A stretch of 64,000 nt of DNA, taken from NCBI RefSeq assembly GCF_017498565.1, contig NZ_CP071794.1, forward strand, positions 2,284,001-2,348,000, given 5' to 3'. This document shows positions 63,597 to 64,000 of the stretch, piece after piece. The notes below the pieces were generated by a model. That model worked only from the letters and a program-made list of their open reading frames with translations, did no database searches and had not been told where the DNA came from. Source of the DNA: Parasphingorhabdus cellanae (GTDB lineage Bacteria; Pseudomonadota; Alphaproteobacteria; Sphingomonadales; Sphingomonadaceae). The position numbers were made by a program, and so were the translations under genes. How positions within the stretch are numbered: the stretch's first letter is position 1; the number at the start of each line of letters is the position of its first letter.

Positions 63597-64000
63597 GCAA
63601 TTGCCTCCAAGACGTCATCAACGCGGGATTGGTCCCCAATAGCCAATACATGGCCGTCCGATTCCGCATGAAGCGGTTCGCCATTCCAATCGCACATCAT
63701 CCCGCCCGCGCCGTCAATTATCGGGGCCAGCGCGGCAAAATCGTGCAGCATCAAACCCGCTTCGCAGACGACATCCACATGCCCGCTGGCGACCAGTCCG
63801 TAATTATAGCAATCGCCGCCATAGATAATCTTGCGCGGCGCCACTTTGCTGGCAAGACCCATGAAATGCTCGGCATCATTCTCGTCAAATTGATGCGGCG
63901 TAGTGGTGGCGAGCACGGCGTCTTTCAGGTCCCGGCACCGCGCGGATTTCGCCGCTGAGCCGTTAAACGTGGTTGGTCGTCCGACCACGCCGACCCAACG
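63584..64000 (-). CDS. Histidinol-phosphatase-like inositol monophosphatase family protein (5' end beyond window)
   Basis: The last 138 codons of an inositol monophosphatase-fold protein. VYGG is represented by IIYGGDCYNYGLVASGHVDV, and LMLHDFAALAPIIDGAGGMM carries the conserved metal-site aspartate and GAGG signature. The start of the fragment, RWVGVVGRPTTFNG, agrees with HisN-type histidinol phosphatases of alphaproteobacteria. The catalytic N-terminal motifs lie outside the window. Confidence 0.85.
   Translation of the reverse strand, partial: RWVGVVGRPTTFNGSAAKSARCRDLKDAVLATTTPHQFDENDAEHFMGLASKVAPRKIIYGGDCYNYGLVASGHVDVVCEAGLMLHDFAALAPIIDGAGGMMCDWNGEPLHAESDGHVLAIGDQSRVDDVLEAIACNH

Overview
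The window is a stretch of ordinary chromosome from an alphaproteobacterium, most likely a member of the Sphingomonadales with moderate GC (Parasphingorhabdus/Sphingorhabdus-like; genus is inference). The pointers are the MipZ division-site ATPase, a DivK-type response regulator, DUF3572 and an FtsEX-led operon, together with lineage-typical small proteins and short palindromic repeats. Gene density is high, and many neighbours overlap by 1-23 bases. There is no rRNA, CRISPR array, insertion sequence or prophage.

Layout. 0-7.6 kb: end of a thiamine-phosphate-synthase-like gene, YggS, a CPA-type antiporter, then a minus-strand pdeM-bioF-bioD-bioA run and the divergent tRNA hydroxylase gene trhO with a GST-like gene. 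8-13.5 kb: two tandem secreted retropepsin-like proteins, a ligase-associated DEXH helicase and an enoyl-CoA hydratase. 13.5-20 kb: a metallo-beta-lactamase-fold hydrolase, an AI-2E family permease, an SDR, a phosphohexomutase, a membrane J-protein and MipZ. 20-25.5 kb: panC, a SEL1 protein, a five-gene minus operon (DUF3572, HAD, RidA, GDPD, DUF482) and divergent divK, then rpmG. 25.6-33.3 kb: a GDT1-like exporter, Dps, a twin cold-shock protein, RNase D, lptC-lptA-lptB and rpoN. 33.4-38.8 kb: a four-gene alanine dehydrogenase operon and two secreted cyclophilins. 38.8-43 kb: tRNA-Ser(GGA), a tiny Cys-rich secreted protein, a glycosyltransferase with a serine-acetyltransferase-like enzyme, and tRNA-Leu(GAG). 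43-46 kb: ftsE-ftsX-ydcF-plsC. 46-51.5 kb: an OmpA protein, hisC-tyrC and metX-metW. 51.5-56.6 kb: an S9 peptidase, a small membrane ORF, an SLC13 transporter and a yefM-yoeB toxin-antitoxin pair. 56.6-64 kb: rpmI-rplT, pheS-pheT-prfC, an AraC regulator and the 3' part of a hisN-like gene.

Most genes are housekeeping: envelope biogenesis (Lpt, FtsEX, PlsC, OmpA), cell-cycle control (MipZ, DivK), biotin, methionine, histidine/tyrosine and pantothenate synthesis, and translation. The most unusual observation is an 84-nt palindromic repeat (59234-59317) lying in frame inside pheT. It adds 28 residues to the B5 region, much as Rickettsia palindromic elements do in that genus. A related copy and two other palindromic repeat types lie between genes. 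Other points are a two-motif retropepsin-like pair in which one copy has lost the glycine of DTG, an apparently leaderless yefM-yoeB promoter with its operator between the -35 and -10 boxes, and an eight-cysteine secreted mini-protein. Nothing seen amounts to a new multi-gene system.
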